DNA of 64,000 nucleotides from Planctomycetota bacterium (lineage in GTDB: Bacteria > Planctomycetota > Planctomycetia > Gemmatales > Gemmataceae), in the NCBI GenBank assembly GCA_029777335.1, contig JAKOSN010000202.1, forward strand, positions 37,698 through 101,697, given 5' to 3'. Position 1 is the first letter of the stretch, and each line of letters opens with the position of its first letter. The notes below the pieces were generated by a model. That model was not told where the DNA came from, made no database searches, and saw nothing but the letters and a program-made list of their open reading frames with translations. Shown piece by piece: positions 9,008 through 18,187 of this stretch. The translations under genes were made by a program, and so were the position numbers.

Positions 9008-10066
9008 TCAGGCGGGCTCGGCGATCAAAGCGCGAAGCGTCTCCTTGATCAGCGGCAACTGGGGCACGGTATTCTGTTCGTACACCTGGTTGAGTCCGAT
9101 CCCCGGGACGTGGCGGCCCATCAGTAGACGCGGCTTCACCAGCAGATCGTAGAAGTGCTCGTCGATCACTCTCCGCAGGAGATGTTCCCCAAAGTTAGTG
9201 ACCTCGGTGTCCTCGTTGACCACGAGCAAGCGTCCCGTTTTCTGCACACTCTGGCTCAGGGTCTTCCAGTCGTAGGGAAAGATGCTGCGCAGATCGAGCA
9301 CGTCGCACCCCTGGCCTGTTTCTTCGCGAATTTGATCGGCGGCCTGCACACACAGCGGAAGAGTGCGCCCATAACTGCACACCGTGGCGGCGTCCCCTGC
9401 GCGGCACAGAGTTGCTTCGCCAATGGGGACATAATACGGCTTGAGGTCTGGCCAGCGCGGCTGCCAGTTGCTTCGATCCCCAACCGGCGCATCAATCCGG
9501 GCTTTTAACTCCTCCTCGTCCTCGGGCTCGCCTGGAAGTTTCTGCTCCCCGCGAACGCGTAAGAGCGCCTTGGGCAGCAGCACCATCACCGGGTTGGGAT
9601 CGACAATGGCACTGAGCATCAATCCGTAGGCGTCCAGCGGGGTGCTTGGCATCACCACCTTCCACCCGGCCAGCCGACTGGCCCAGCTCTCAAAGGAGTG
9701 CGAATGATACAAACTCCCGCGAATGCCGGACCCCGAAGGCGTCATCAACACCATCGGCAGGTTGTAGTGACCGTTTCCCGCCCAGTGCTGATTGCCAGCT
9801 ACCTTGAGCAGATCGATCGTGTTGAAGCCGTAATCACAGAACTGAATCTCGGCGACCGGACGCCCCCCGGCGTAGGCAATCCCCATCGCCATGCCAACAA
9901 TTCCGCGCTCGTCGAGCGGAGAATTCCATGCCGTCTTCAATCCCTGCGTCGCAGTGAAAACCCCTCCCAACGGCGGACCCACATCCTCCCCGAAGATGTC
10001 GGTGACACCCAGATAGGTTTCGCCGTAATGCAAGGCCATACGAACGGCCTGGACCATGGTGGCCAT
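9008..10066 (-). CDS. 2-oxoacid dehydrogenase E1 beta subunit
   Basis: 352 aa from the chosen ATG at 10066, which has GGGAGAG six bases upstream and begins MATMVQAVRMALHYGE, as family members do. An upstream in-frame GTG at 10240 would add 58 residues of unlike composition with no ribosome site. Typical E1beta features are VTDIFGEDVGPPLGGVF, SPLDERGIVGMAMGIAYAG, FCDYGFNTIDLL, and the C-terminal transketolase segment GCDVLDLRSIFPYDWKTL followed by VNEDTEV. With E1alpha it performs TPP-dependent decarboxylation and reductive acylation of E2 lipoate. Confidence 0.92.
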   Translation of the reverse strand: MATMVQAVRMALHYGETYLGVTDIFGEDVGPPLGGVFTATQGLKTAWNSPLDERGIVGMAMGIAYAGGRPVAEIQFCDYGFNTIDLLKVAGNQHWAGNGHYNLPMVLMTPSGSGIRGSLYHSHSFESWASRLAGWKVVMPSTPLDAYGLMLSAIVDPNPVMVLLPKALLRVRGEQKLPGEPEDEEELKARIDAPVGDRSNWQPRWPDLKPYYVPIGEATLCRAGDAATVCSYGRTLPLCVQAADQIREETGQGCDVLDLRSIFPYDWKTLSQSVQKTGRLLVVNEDTEVTNFGEHLLRRVIDEHFYDLLVKPRLLMGRHVPGIGLNQVYEQNTVPQLPLIKETLRALIAEPA

Positions 10067-10243
10067 TAACTCTCCCGTTCCCTGCGAGATACCTGGCAAA
10101 GGGGCGAAGGGTGTGTCTTCCCGTCCAGTAGTTACAGAATAATGTACCTGGGTCCTGCTGACAGGGTGACTGCTCCCGCGCGGCACAGGAGGGCTTCCCT
10201 CCACTGCGACGGTGGCGATCCGCATGGGGCAGACAAGCACGCT

Positions 10244-11332
10244 CTACGAAGGCAAGCCCGTGTAGTCATCCGGATAGACCACATCGACCGTGCTCGGCGC
10301 ATAGACGTGGCGACGAATGTCCTCCACGGTGGGATTCGGCTCGCTGAGAGCCTTCTCCAGAGCTGCTGCCGCCTCTGCTGCAGCTCGGTTTTGGATCTCC
10401 TCGCACTCGCGCTCGTCCAGCACGCCGGCCGCCACCAGTTGCGCGCCAAACAGGGTCAAGCAATCCGGCTCCGTTTTGATGCGCAGGGCGCCACTCGACG
10501 AGGAATGCCCATGCAAGCGCGAAACATGCGCCTCGATCATGTAGGGGCGACGTTTTTGCCGGCAATAATCCATCCCACGCAGAAGAGCGTGCCAGCTCTG
10601 GATGGGATCGTTGCCATCGACCACCTCGCCTGGAATGCCAAAGGGTTTGCCCCGCTCGATCATGGCGTGTTCGGCATGTTGACTACTGGCACAGGTCGAG
10701 ATGCCATAGCCGTTGTTGGTCACGATCATTAGCACCGGGAGTTCATTCCCGGGCCGGCTGCTCCAGATCATGCACGAGGCGAAATCTCCCTCCGCAGTTC
10801 CGGCATCGCCCCCCACGACAATGGTAATCCCATTGCCTCCCTCATGGCGTTTCTGCATCAGGGCCGTTCCCGGGGCCATCACGTATTGCACCTCGATGAC
10901 CGAGGTCACCGGGATCACATTCCAGGGGTGGCAGGCGTAATGTCCGGCGAAGTTACGACCCCGCGAATGGGGATCGGTCACGCGCATCGCCATCTGGCGT
11001 ATACCATCCAGCAAGGGCATCCCCATGGCGATCAACGTGGCACTATTGCGATAATGCAGATGGAGATAATCGTAGGCAGGGCCACATCCCTTCTTCACCA
11101 GCAGCCCCAGACAGGTATTGAAGGCTTCCTCACCGGGCCCGCCAATCCAGAAATAGCCTTGCCCGGACTTGCTCATCTTGATCATGCACTCTTCCAGGGC
11201 GCGGGCACGGGCCATCAGGCGATAGATCTGCAGACAACGACTGGCGGGAAGAGTTTTCTCGCCGCTGGCAATCTCCAGAGTAGCCAGGGCCGTCCAGCCG
11301 TTGTCCGGGGAGTGATCGGTCGTTGCGGACAT
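10244..11332 (-). CDS. 2-oxoacid dehydrogenase E1 alpha subunit
   Basis: 362 aa. The ATG at 11332 is chosen because GGAGGG precedes it; the upstream alternative at 11347 overlaps that site. The TPP-binding motif is visible as GGDAGTAEGDF...MIVTNN (GDG-x-N type). Other E1alpha elements are SKSGQGYFWIGGPGEEAF and EAHVSRLHGHSSSSG. It heads the E1alpha-E1beta-E2 operon. Together with its neighbours it feeds acyl-CoA into central metabolism; whether the substrate is pyruvate or a branched-chain oxoacid cannot be decided from sequence. Confidence 0.92.
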   Translation of the reverse strand: MSATTDHSPDNGWTALATLEIASGEKTLPASRCLQIYRLMARARALEECMIKMSKSGQGYFWIGGPGEEAFNTCLGLLVKKGCGPAYDYLHLHYRNSATLIAMGMPLLDGIRQMAMRVTDPHSRGRNFAGHYACHPWNVIPVTSVIEVQYVMAPGTALMQKRHEGGNGITIVVGGDAGTAEGDFASCMIWSSRPGNELPVLMIVTNNGYGISTCASSQHAEHAMIERGKPFGIPGEVVDGNDPIQSWHALLRGMDYCRQKRRPYMIEAHVSRLHGHSSSSGALRIKTEPDCLTLFGAQLVAAGVLDERECEEIQNRAAAEAAAALEKALSEPNPTVEDIRRHVYAPSTVDVVYPDDYTGLPS

Positions 11333-11567
11333 TCTGTCCCTCCACAAGCAAGGGAACGGGTTGCGCCCTGCACAATGCTGATCTCTGGGGCGTATCCTCC
11401 GCCGAACGCTGACAGACCCCTCTGCGCAGCCAGCGCCACTCTTCTATTGTAGGGTGCCACAAACTCCGGATGAACACCAGACGAATCACTTTCCCGGCCC
11501 GGATCCTCGATTCCCGCGCCACTGCCGGACGACGCCGGTCGGGAGAAGCCTCCGCCTCCCTGCCCAC

Positions 11568-13193
11568 CTAGCGCATAACCGCGCCAGACTCTGCTTCCTT
11601 GGTTTGCCGCGTGGGGGCGCGTCCCTGCGTGGAACGAAGCACCAGAACGGTCTGGTCATCGGCGAGAGTGCGCGATTTCTGCTGGCGCGCCACCGTGTTG
11701 ACAAGCCCTTGACACATGTCCTCGGCACTGGCACGCCATTGATCCTTGTGATAGGCCAGCACTCCTTCCAGCCCGAACTTCCTCTGCGGGCCAATGACCG
11801 CGTCGGTAATCCCATCCGTAAAACAGAGGATCGACCAGTCCCCCTTCTTCAAGGGAATCCGACCGACCTTCCACGAACTGGGCAGATCGAGTCCCCAGGG
11901 ACGGGTGCAGCACTCGTCGGGGACGGGAACCTGTTCGCCTCCCACGATGATCGACGGCGGAAAATGCCCGGCAATCGCCAGTTCAAGTTCGTTCCGGTCC
12001 AGATCAATCTGGCCAATCAGCCCCGTGACATAGCGCGTGGTTCCCCCCTGCCCGACGATGCTATCCACCCCCTTGAACAAAGCATCCCAGGGCAACCTCA
12101 GCGTGAGTCCCATGCGAATGGTGGCATGACAGACGGCCATGGAGAGAGCGGCGGTCAACCCATGCCCCATGGCATCGGCAATGATAAAGGCGACCTTGTG
12201 TTCCCCGATCTTCACCAGATCGTAGTAATCCCCGCTGATGTGCACGCTGGGCAGGTTGACTCCGTGGAGATCCAGCCGATTATCGATGTGGAAGGTGGCG
12301 GGGAAGAGTTCCATCTGAATCTGCCGTGCTCGACTCAGTTCCTCCTCAATCGCTTTTTGCGCCAACCGCAGCGAGTTCACCTGCAGGTTTTCATAAAGCA
12401 GACCGCCATAGTTGGCATAGAGGCTGAGATAGCGTTGCAGCGCTGTCGGCATCGGGGCCTGACGCGGCTTTTCGAGGTACACGTGGCCGATCACTCCTGA
12501 CCGCCCCTTCATGGGAAAGAGCAGGCAGTAGGGGGCTGAGGCCAGAGCCGTCTCCTGCGGACGCGGGCCGTAGGTCCAGGTGCGGATCTCGCTGTCCTCG
12601 GCTCCGGCGTGAACCTGTGCGGCCTCCAGATGCAGCATCTCTCCTTCCACTCCCTGCGGACACACCACCTCCCAGGTATATCCACCAGGTTGCGTCAACC
12701 CAATTGCCACCTTGGCCGGTCGGGCGATCCGTTGAAACTCCTCCGCCAACCGTTCGAGAACAATCCGCGGTTGGTCGGTGCGAAGGAGAACCCGCTGAAA
12801 CATCTGCAAATGTTCGAGCCAGCCCGGCTCCAACCCCGGCCACGAGGGGCTGGAATCCTCTGCCCCGAGCGGTTCGATCGTTTCGGACTGATCGAGCGGA
12901 GTGATGACCTCCCGTAATCCGAGCCGATAATCGGCAATGCGCACCTGCTTGCCCGGCTCCAGGATGATATGAGGGATCGGGGTATCGCCGAAGTAGACAT
13001 GATTCAGACTATTCAGATCTTGTAATAACCACGTTCCCTGCTCGGTCCGTTGCAGCTGGGCATGGCGCCGGGAAACGCTGGGATGAGCCAGGCAAACGTC
13101 GCAGGTCGCATCGCGGCCAATGAAGAGCAAGGGCCTGTCCAGCACCACCTGACGGCGGCGCCCGCTGCCATCGAAGATTTCCAGGATGTCCAT
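11568..13193 (-). CDS. FHA-GAF-like-SpoIIE (PP2C) phosphatase
   Basis: 541 aa from ATG 13193 (MDILEIFDG). Residues 1-95 are an FHA domain (FIGRDATCDVC, SVSRRHAQLQ). A middle region of about 160-290 has GAF-like character. Residues about 320-530 are a SpoIIE-type PP2C phosphatase domain with SGDYYDLVKIGEHKVAFIIADAMGHG, where the Asp residues bind Mn2+. It probably dephosphorylates anti-sigma antagonists or other Ser/Thr phosphoproteins, guided by FHA recognition. It stands between the dehydrogenase operon and the HD-phosphohydrolase gene on the same strand, with 248 bases upstream. Confidence 0.88.
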   Translation of the reverse strand: MDILEIFDGSGRRRQVVLDRPLLFIGRDATCDVCLAHPSVSRRHAQLQRTEQGTWLLQDLNSLNHVYFGDTPIPHIILEPGKQVRIADYRLGLREVITPLDQSETIEPLGAEDSSPSWPGLEPGWLEHLQMFQRVLLRTDQPRIVLERLAEEFQRIARPAKVAIGLTQPGGYTWEVVCPQGVEGEMLHLEAAQVHAGAEDSEIRTWTYGPRPQETALASAPYCLLFPMKGRSGVIGHVYLEKPRQAPMPTALQRYLSLYANYGGLLYENLQVNSLRLAQKAIEEELSRARQIQMELFPATFHIDNRLDLHGVNLPSVHISGDYYDLVKIGEHKVAFIIADAMGHGLTAALSMAVCHATIRMGLTLRLPWDALFKGVDSIVGQGGTTRYVTGLIGQIDLDRNELELAIAGHFPPSIIVGGEQVPVPDECCTRPWGLDLPSSWKVGRIPLKKGDWSILCFTDGITDAVIGPQRKFGLEGVLAYHKDQWRASAEDMCQGLVNTVARQQKSRTLADDQTVLVLRSTQGRAPTRQTKEAESGAVMR

Positions 13194-13441
13194 CGGTAGA
13201 CTCCACCGAGTCTGAGCTCGCCGTGTCTGTTTCCCCGAACAGGAACGCAACGGTTGGTGTATGATACGACGTGAGAATCCCGGAAGAAAAGGAAAAGTGA
13301 GAGGGGAATGTGCTTTGTCCCGGCGCGCTCACCAGGCAACGTACATCGAACGCCGATGCCGAGGAATCACTCCCTCAAAAGGGGCTATCTGACTGGAAAA
13401 GGAGCATCGTTCACAAGCCAACCGGACTTCCGCCCCGGACC

Positions 13442-15232
13442 TCAGGCCACGCGACGTTCCCGAGCCTCGGGATACTTGATGCGCGAATGATAAAGAGCGA
13501 TTAGCCCCTTGCACAAGCTCTCCTCGATGCGATGCAATTCGGTGAGCGTGAGACCGCTTTCATCAAACTGGCCGTCGAGAAGGCGCTTCATCAACATATC
13601 CCGCACCAGTTTACGCAAACTGCTCGGGGTGGGTTCTGCCAGCGCGCGACTCGAACTCTCCACCGCATCGGTGAGCATGACAATCCCCGCCTCGCGCGTT
13701 TGCGGTTTCGGCCCAGGATAGCGAAACGACGATTCCAGCGCGCACGGCGATCCCTCGGCCAGCGTTGGGGTATGGCCTTGCTGCTCCTGTTGCCGCAAGG
13801 CGACGCGATAGAAGTATTCGACCAGCGTTGTCCCGTGATGCTGCTGGATAAAGTCGATCAGCACCTGCGGCAGACGATACTGCTCCGCCAGCGCTGCTCC
13901 ATCCTTGACATGACCGATGATGATCAGTGTGCTCAGCCCCGGTTCCAGGGTATCGTGGAGATTCGCCCCGTTCTGATTTTCGATGAAATATTGCGGTTTG
14001 AGCATCTTGCCGATGTCGTGGAAGTAGGACCCCACCCGGGTCAGCAGGGAGTTCGCTCCGATGGCCTCGGCGGCATGTTCGGCCAGGTTGGCAACGGTCA
14101 TGCTGTGGTTGTACGTCCCCGGGGCGCGTTTCACCAACTCCTGGAGCAACACATGCGAGCCATCCGCCAGTTCCATCAAACTGACATCGGTCACAACTCC
14201 AAAACATCGTTCAATCAGCGGCAGACACCCCGATACCAGGAAGCCAGCAAGCGCGCCCCAGAGAAAGCGGCGCACCCCATCGGACAGGATCATCGGCCAG
14301 GTTTGATGCGTGAGCAGAGCGGAGGCAAGCGTCATCGCCAGGTAACCCAGGCCAGCGGCGGCTCCAATCTCGATCAGTTGCGTTCGCGTTCGCACATTGC
14401 GCAAGAGAAGGATCGCCACAGCCTGTCCGCCGATCTGGACCAGGAGGTGATCCATGCCATTACCCCGCGAGGCGGTCAGGGCAATCGACAGGGCAAAACA
14501 CATCAACAGGGCAAACTGTGGCCGGAAGGCAATCGCCAGGATCATCCCCGTCACAGTGAGTGGGAGGAGTCCCCCGTGCCAGGGAGGTTGCGAGAGCACT
14601 AACCAGAGAAAATGCGTGAGGAGAATGAGAACACCCAGCGCAATGATGCGTGGGGTATCCTGGGCCAGGGTCGGTTGATAACGAACCACGTACAGCACCA
14701 CCAGCAGGGCCAGAAGGCTCATCAGCAAAAAGAGGGCAAAGTAGCGTCGCCCCCGGGCGGCCCATTTCATCGACTTGTGATAGGCGCGCGATTCGGCGCG
14801 CAGCAGTTGCCGTTTATCCTCGGTCACCACCTGGCCGCGCTGAATGAGGATGGTGCCTGCCGGGTAGCGATCCACCACAACCGGGATGGCCTGACGCAGG
14901 CGCGCACAGAGGATGGGGTTATTGCGTTCATGGGGAGGGAGCCGCTCGACAGCAGCGTCGCGATCTTCCTCCGTCTTGGCCAGGTTCTCCACTTCAAAAT
15001 CCACCCGGGTGCGGACATCGTGGGGCCACACTTCACCCACCCGGTAGGGAATGGAATGACTCCACGCATCGGCGAGGAAGGTGGTCGCGACTGTCACGGC
15101 CAGGACAATCGCCACCCGGATCAGGGTCGGACGATGCCAGAGCGAGGCCAGAAACAGGGTCACCTTCTGGGTGGAACGACGTTTCTCGTCCCATTGCACC
15201 AGACGCGAATTTTTTTTCGACAAACCGTGCAT
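13442..15232 (-). CDS. 7TM-HD family cyclic-dinucleotide phosphohydrolase (PgpH/YqfF-like)
   Basis: 596 aa. A first membrane helix (about 38-58) is followed by a short extracytoplasmic part, a block of about seven membrane helices (about 165-355), and a C-terminal HD domain with the metal-binding H405-D406 in SYFHDIGKM and later QHHGTT. Members of this architecture hydrolyse cyclic di-AMP. The gene follows phoH on the same strand, which is the conserved order phoH-yqfF seen in many bacteria. The extracytoplasmic segment is shorter than in Listeria PgpH. Confidence 0.88.
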   Translation of the reverse strand: MHGLSKKNSRLVQWDEKRRSTQKVTLFLASLWHRPTLIRVAIVLAVTVATTFLADAWSHSIPYRVGEVWPHDVRTRVDFEVENLAKTEEDRDAAVERLPPHERNNPILCARLRQAIPVVVDRYPAGTILIQRGQVVTEDKRQLLRAESRAYHKSMKWAARGRRYFALFLLMSLLALLVVLYVVRYQPTLAQDTPRIIALGVLILLTHFLWLVLSQPPWHGGLLPLTVTGMILAIAFRPQFALLMCFALSIALTASRGNGMDHLLVQIGGQAVAILLLRNVRTRTQLIEIGAAAGLGYLAMTLASALLTHQTWPMILSDGVRRFLWGALAGFLVSGCLPLIERCFGVVTDVSLMELADGSHVLLQELVKRAPGTYNHSMTVANLAEHAAEAIGANSLLTRVGSYFHDIGKMLKPQYFIENQNGANLHDTLEPGLSTLIIIGHVKDGAALAEQYRLPQVLIDFIQQHHGTTLVEYFYRVALRQQEQQGHTPTLAEGSPCALESSFRYPGPKPQTREAGIVMLTDAVESSSRALAEPTPSSLRKLVRDMLMKRLLDGQFDESGLTLTELHRIEESLCKGLIALYHSRIKYPEARERRVA

Positions 15233-15375
15233 GGCGGTTTTAGAGGGAACGGAGTAAGGATACCGAGACCGGTTGCCTCAAGGCACGGGTCTCTCTTGCC
15301 AGCAGGTTCTCTATAACGCCGGCTCCATCCGCGTTATAGAACGATGGCAGGTTTCCTGAACTGGCCAGACTTCCT

Positions 15376-16344
15376 TTACTCCTTCTTTTTCCGGGGCCGA
15401 TCCTCTTCGTAAGCCTTGAGGATCTGCTGCACCAACGGATTGCGGACAATATCGTTTTCGCCCAGATACACAAGCCCGATTCTCTCCACGTCCTTCAGAC
15501 GCTGCACCGCGTCCATCAATCCGCTCCGCGTTTGCTTGGGGAGATCAACCTGCGTAACATCTCCCGTCACAATGATTTTCGACCCATGGCCCATGCGGGT
15601 CAGGAACATCTTCATCTGGGGCACGGTGGTGTTTTGCCCCTCGTCCAGAATGATCACCGCCTGGTTCAAGGTGCGTCCACGCATGTAGGCCAGCGGCACA
15701 ATCTCGATGATGTCCGCCTCCATGTAGCGCTTCACCTGCTCATGATCCATCATGTCATTGAGGGCATCGAAGAGGGGACGCAGGTAGGGATTGATCTTGG
15801 CCACGATATCGCCCGGGAGGAAGCCGAGGCGTTCGCCCGCCTCCACCGCGGGGCGCACCAGGACGATCTTTTTCGTCATCCCCTGGCGTAACATGCTGAC
15901 TGCCATCCCAACCGCCAGATAGGTTTTCCCACACCCCGCCGGACCGATGCAAAGCACCAGGTCATGATCGCGCATTGCCTTGACATAGCGGGCCTGGCCG
16001 TCGGTGCGCGGTCGGACATAACGACTTCCGATATCACTCGCCTTGTCCACCGCGGCCGGCGCCATGGCCAGTTTGTCCCCGCCATGCAACACCACTTCCA
16101 CCGCGGTCCGCACATCTTCCAGGGAGAGACTCCCCTGGCGGGAAACCAGATGACGCAATTGTTCAAAGACGCGCCGCGTCTGCTCGAGTTGCTCGTCTGT
16201 CCCCTTGATGCTGATGGTATCGCCCCGGGCAGCCAGGTGCTGTAACCCGATCGCTGCGCGAATCTCGCGCAGGTGCTGATCCTGCCTCCCAAAAAGCACG
16301 ACGGCTTCGTCCTGACTGTTCAGGGTGATTTTTGCTTCGCTCAT
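15376..16344 (-). CDS. phoH: PhoH-family P-loop ATPase
   Basis: 322 aa. An N-terminal RNA-binding-like region (about 1-90) precedes the PhoH ATPase domain with Walker A GPAGCGKT (134-141) and Walker B ILDEGQNTT. Most family members have GPAGTGKT and DEAQNTT, so two small substitutions are present. PhoH proteins are thought to act in RNA metabolism with YbeY. It is directly upstream of the 7TM-HD gene (143 bases) and probably shares its transcript. The tail is Lys/Arg-rich (RPRKKKE). Confidence 0.93.
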   Translation of the reverse strand: MSEAKITLNSQDEAVVLFGRQDQHLREIRAAIGLQHLAARGDTISIKGTDEQLEQTRRVFEQLRHLVSRQGSLSLEDVRTAVEVVLHGGDKLAMAPAAVDKASDIGSRYVRPRTDGQARYVKAMRDHDLVLCIGPAGCGKTYLAVGMAVSMLRQGMTKKIVLVRPAVEAGERLGFLPGDIVAKINPYLRPLFDALNDMMDHEQVKRYMEADIIEIVPLAYMRGRTLNQAVIILDEGQNTTVPQMKMFLTRMGHGSKIIVTGDVTQVDLPKQTRSGLMDAVQRLKDVERIGLVYLGENDIVRNPLVQQILKAYEEDRPRKKKE

Positions 16345-16471
16345 CGGTTAACCCTTTGAGGTCATCCCAGCCGGGGGACAGACGCAGGAACGCTCCCGCC
16401 CCGCCCCTCGCCCTCGTCGCACGCCTCCGCGCAAGGTGGGTATCGTCAGGACACCAGAGTGATGCCCAGGT

Positions 16472-17374
16472 TCAACACAGCCAGCAATAAGCTACCGGAG
16501 CTGCGTAGACAATCGAGTCCACCACATCCAGCACTCCCCCAAAGCCAGGAACCACCTGGGAGGCGTCCTTCTGGCGACAGGCACGCTTGATCAGCGATTC
16601 GGCCAGATCTCCCAGAACACCCATCCCCCCAACGGTGATGCCAAAGCCGATAGCGCAGAGATCCGTGCTCCCCAGCAAACCCGGCAAGGCAGGACCCAGG
16701 CGATTGACTCCCACGGCCACCAGAATCGCCGTGAGGATTCCGCCTGCCAGCCCTTCCCAGGTTTTTTTGGGGCTCAGCAGCGGCGTCATCCGCCGCTTAC
16801 CCAGGAACCGGCCGGTGAAGTAGGCCCCGATGTCGCAACACTTGGGCACGAAGATCGTGAGCGTCAACGCCACGAGGGCCTGTTCATCAGCCGACCCCGC
16901 ACGAATCACCTGAGGCCAGCGCAACTGGGTCAGGAAGGCTGGCAGAAGCCCGAGATAAGTTGCCATGAAAAGGAGAAAGGCAATCCGCACCACCACCAGG
17001 ATCGCTTCCCCCTCGGGAAGGCTCTCGGGGTTCTGATAGTTCGCCATCGCTTCCACAAACCCGACCAGGAGGACTGCGGTCAAACTGCCCAGCACCCAGT
17101 GCCAGGGATCGGGATCGAGCCTCTGTGCCCACGACCAGAGATGAGGCGGCCACGGGGCAAACACCAGGCACGCCACCGCAGCAAGCGCAAGCCACCGCGG
17201 AGGGCTCTGCCGGGGCGTCAACATGGTCGAAAATTCGTAACACCCCAGCAAGGAGAGAATCAGCACGAGAAGCAACAGAAAGGGATACCAGGGAGCCAGC
17301 CAGCGATCCACGAGGAGAACCCCGAGCGCCAGCAGCGTGAGCACCGTTCCCATCCAGAGGCGCGTCCGCAGCAT
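16472..17374 (-). CDS. cdsA: Phosphatidate cytidylyltransferase
   Basis: 300 aa integral membrane protein with about eight hydrophobic helices. The CDP-diglyceride synthase signature is near the C-terminus: GDLAESLIKRACRQKD followed by PGFGGVLDVVDS, although the more usual form is PGHGGxLDRxDS. It makes CDP-diacylglycerol from phosphatidate and CTP for phospholipid synthesis. It starts 3 bases after the uppS stop, so the two are translationally linked, as in many bacteria. Confidence 0.92.
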   Translation of the reverse strand: MLRTRLWMGTVLTLLALGVLLVDRWLAPWYPFLLLLVLILSLLGCYEFSTMLTPRQSPPRWLALAAVACLVFAPWPPHLWSWAQRLDPDPWHWVLGSLTAVLLVGFVEAMANYQNPESLPEGEAILVVVRIAFLLFMATYLGLLPAFLTQLRWPQVIRAGSADEQALVALTLTIFVPKCCDIGAYFTGRFLGKRRMTPLLSPKKTWEGLAGGILTAILVAVGVNRLGPALPGLLGSTDLCAIGFGITVGGMGVLGDLAESLIKRACRQKDASQVVPGFGGVLDVVDSIVYAAPVAYCWLC

Positions 17375-17377
17375 GAA

Positions 17378-18187
17378 TCAGCCTTTCAACCCCCCAAAGC
17401 GGCGCTCTCGGCGGGCATAATCCCTCAGGGCGCGATGCAGGGTGTCGCGCCCAAAGTCGGGCCAGCAATCCTCGGTGACCCAGAGCTCCGCATACGAGAT
17501 CTGCCACAGCAAAAAGTTGCTCACACGCATCTCGCCCGCGGTGCGCACCAGAAGATCAGGATCGGGATAGTCGGCGGTGTACAGGGCGTTGCTCAGGTGC
17601 TCTTCCTCGATCTCTTCTGGCTCAAGGGTTCCCGCGCGCACCTGTCGGGCGAGCGCGCGGACCGCATCGACGAGTTCCGTACGCCCCCCGTAATTGATCG
17701 CCAGGCACAGGCGCATCCCCGTGTTAGTCGCACTGATGCGCACGCTGGTATCGATTTCGCGCAACACCGCCTCGGGCAGTCCCTCGCGACGACCGATCGT
17801 GCAGAAACGGATATTCTGCTCCATGATCTCGGCGCGTTCTTCGATCAGATACTGTTGCAACAATGCCATCAGAAAGTTGAGTTCCAGTTGCGGTCGCTTC
17901 CAGTTTTCGCTGGAGAAGCAATAAAGAGTGAGTTGTCCGATCCCCAATCGGCAACATTCCTCGACCGTGGCCCGGACGCTCTGTACCCCTTGGCGATGAC
18001 CTTCCACACGCGGCAGACCGCGCTGACGTGCCCAGCGGCCGTTGCCATCCATGATGATCGCCACATGGACCGGCAACCGAGCCGGATCGAGCCCCGCGCG
18101 CGCCAACCGCTCCAGTGTGTCAGGCTTGAATCGCGACATCACAGCCACAGCAAGCCGCTTTCTCAGGGACAAGGTTCTCAGGAACAC
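17378..18187 (-). CDS. uppS: Isoprenyl transferase (undecaprenyl diphosphate synthase)
   Basis: 269 aa, cis-prenyltransferase fold. The signature IIMDGNGRWARQRGLPRVEGHRQG holds the catalytic Asp of the MDGN box and the diphosphate-binding Arg residues. The family's later motifs are LTLYCFSSENWKRP and RTAGEMRVSNFLLWQISYAELW. It makes the C55 lipid carrier for envelope polymers. Its start overlaps the purA end by 10 bases and its stop is followed 3 bases later by cdsA, so purA-uppS-cdsA form one transcript. Confidence 0.95.
   Translation of the reverse strand: MFLRTLSLRKRLAVAVMSRFKPDTLERLARAGLDPARLPVHVAIIMDGNGRWARQRGLPRVEGHRQGVQSVRATVEECCRLGIGQLTLYCFSSENWKRPQLELNFLMALLQQYLIEERAEIMEQNIRFCTIGRREGLPEAVLREIDTSVRISATNTGMRLCLAINYGGRTELVDAVRALARQVRAGTLEPEEIEEEHLSNALYTADYPDPDLLVRTAGEMRVSNFLLWQISYAELWVTEDCWPDFGRDTLHRALRDYARRERRFGGLKG

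Noticed and set aside
10067..10240. 58-residue N-terminal extension of E1 beta from GTG 10240
   Set aside because: No ribosome site there and no family similarity; ATG 10066 has a strong site and the family start.
16472..17374. PGFGGVLDVVDS in CdsA as a loss of function
   Set aside because: The rest of the signature is present and the gene sits in a normal uppS-cdsA arrangement; it is probably a lineage variant.
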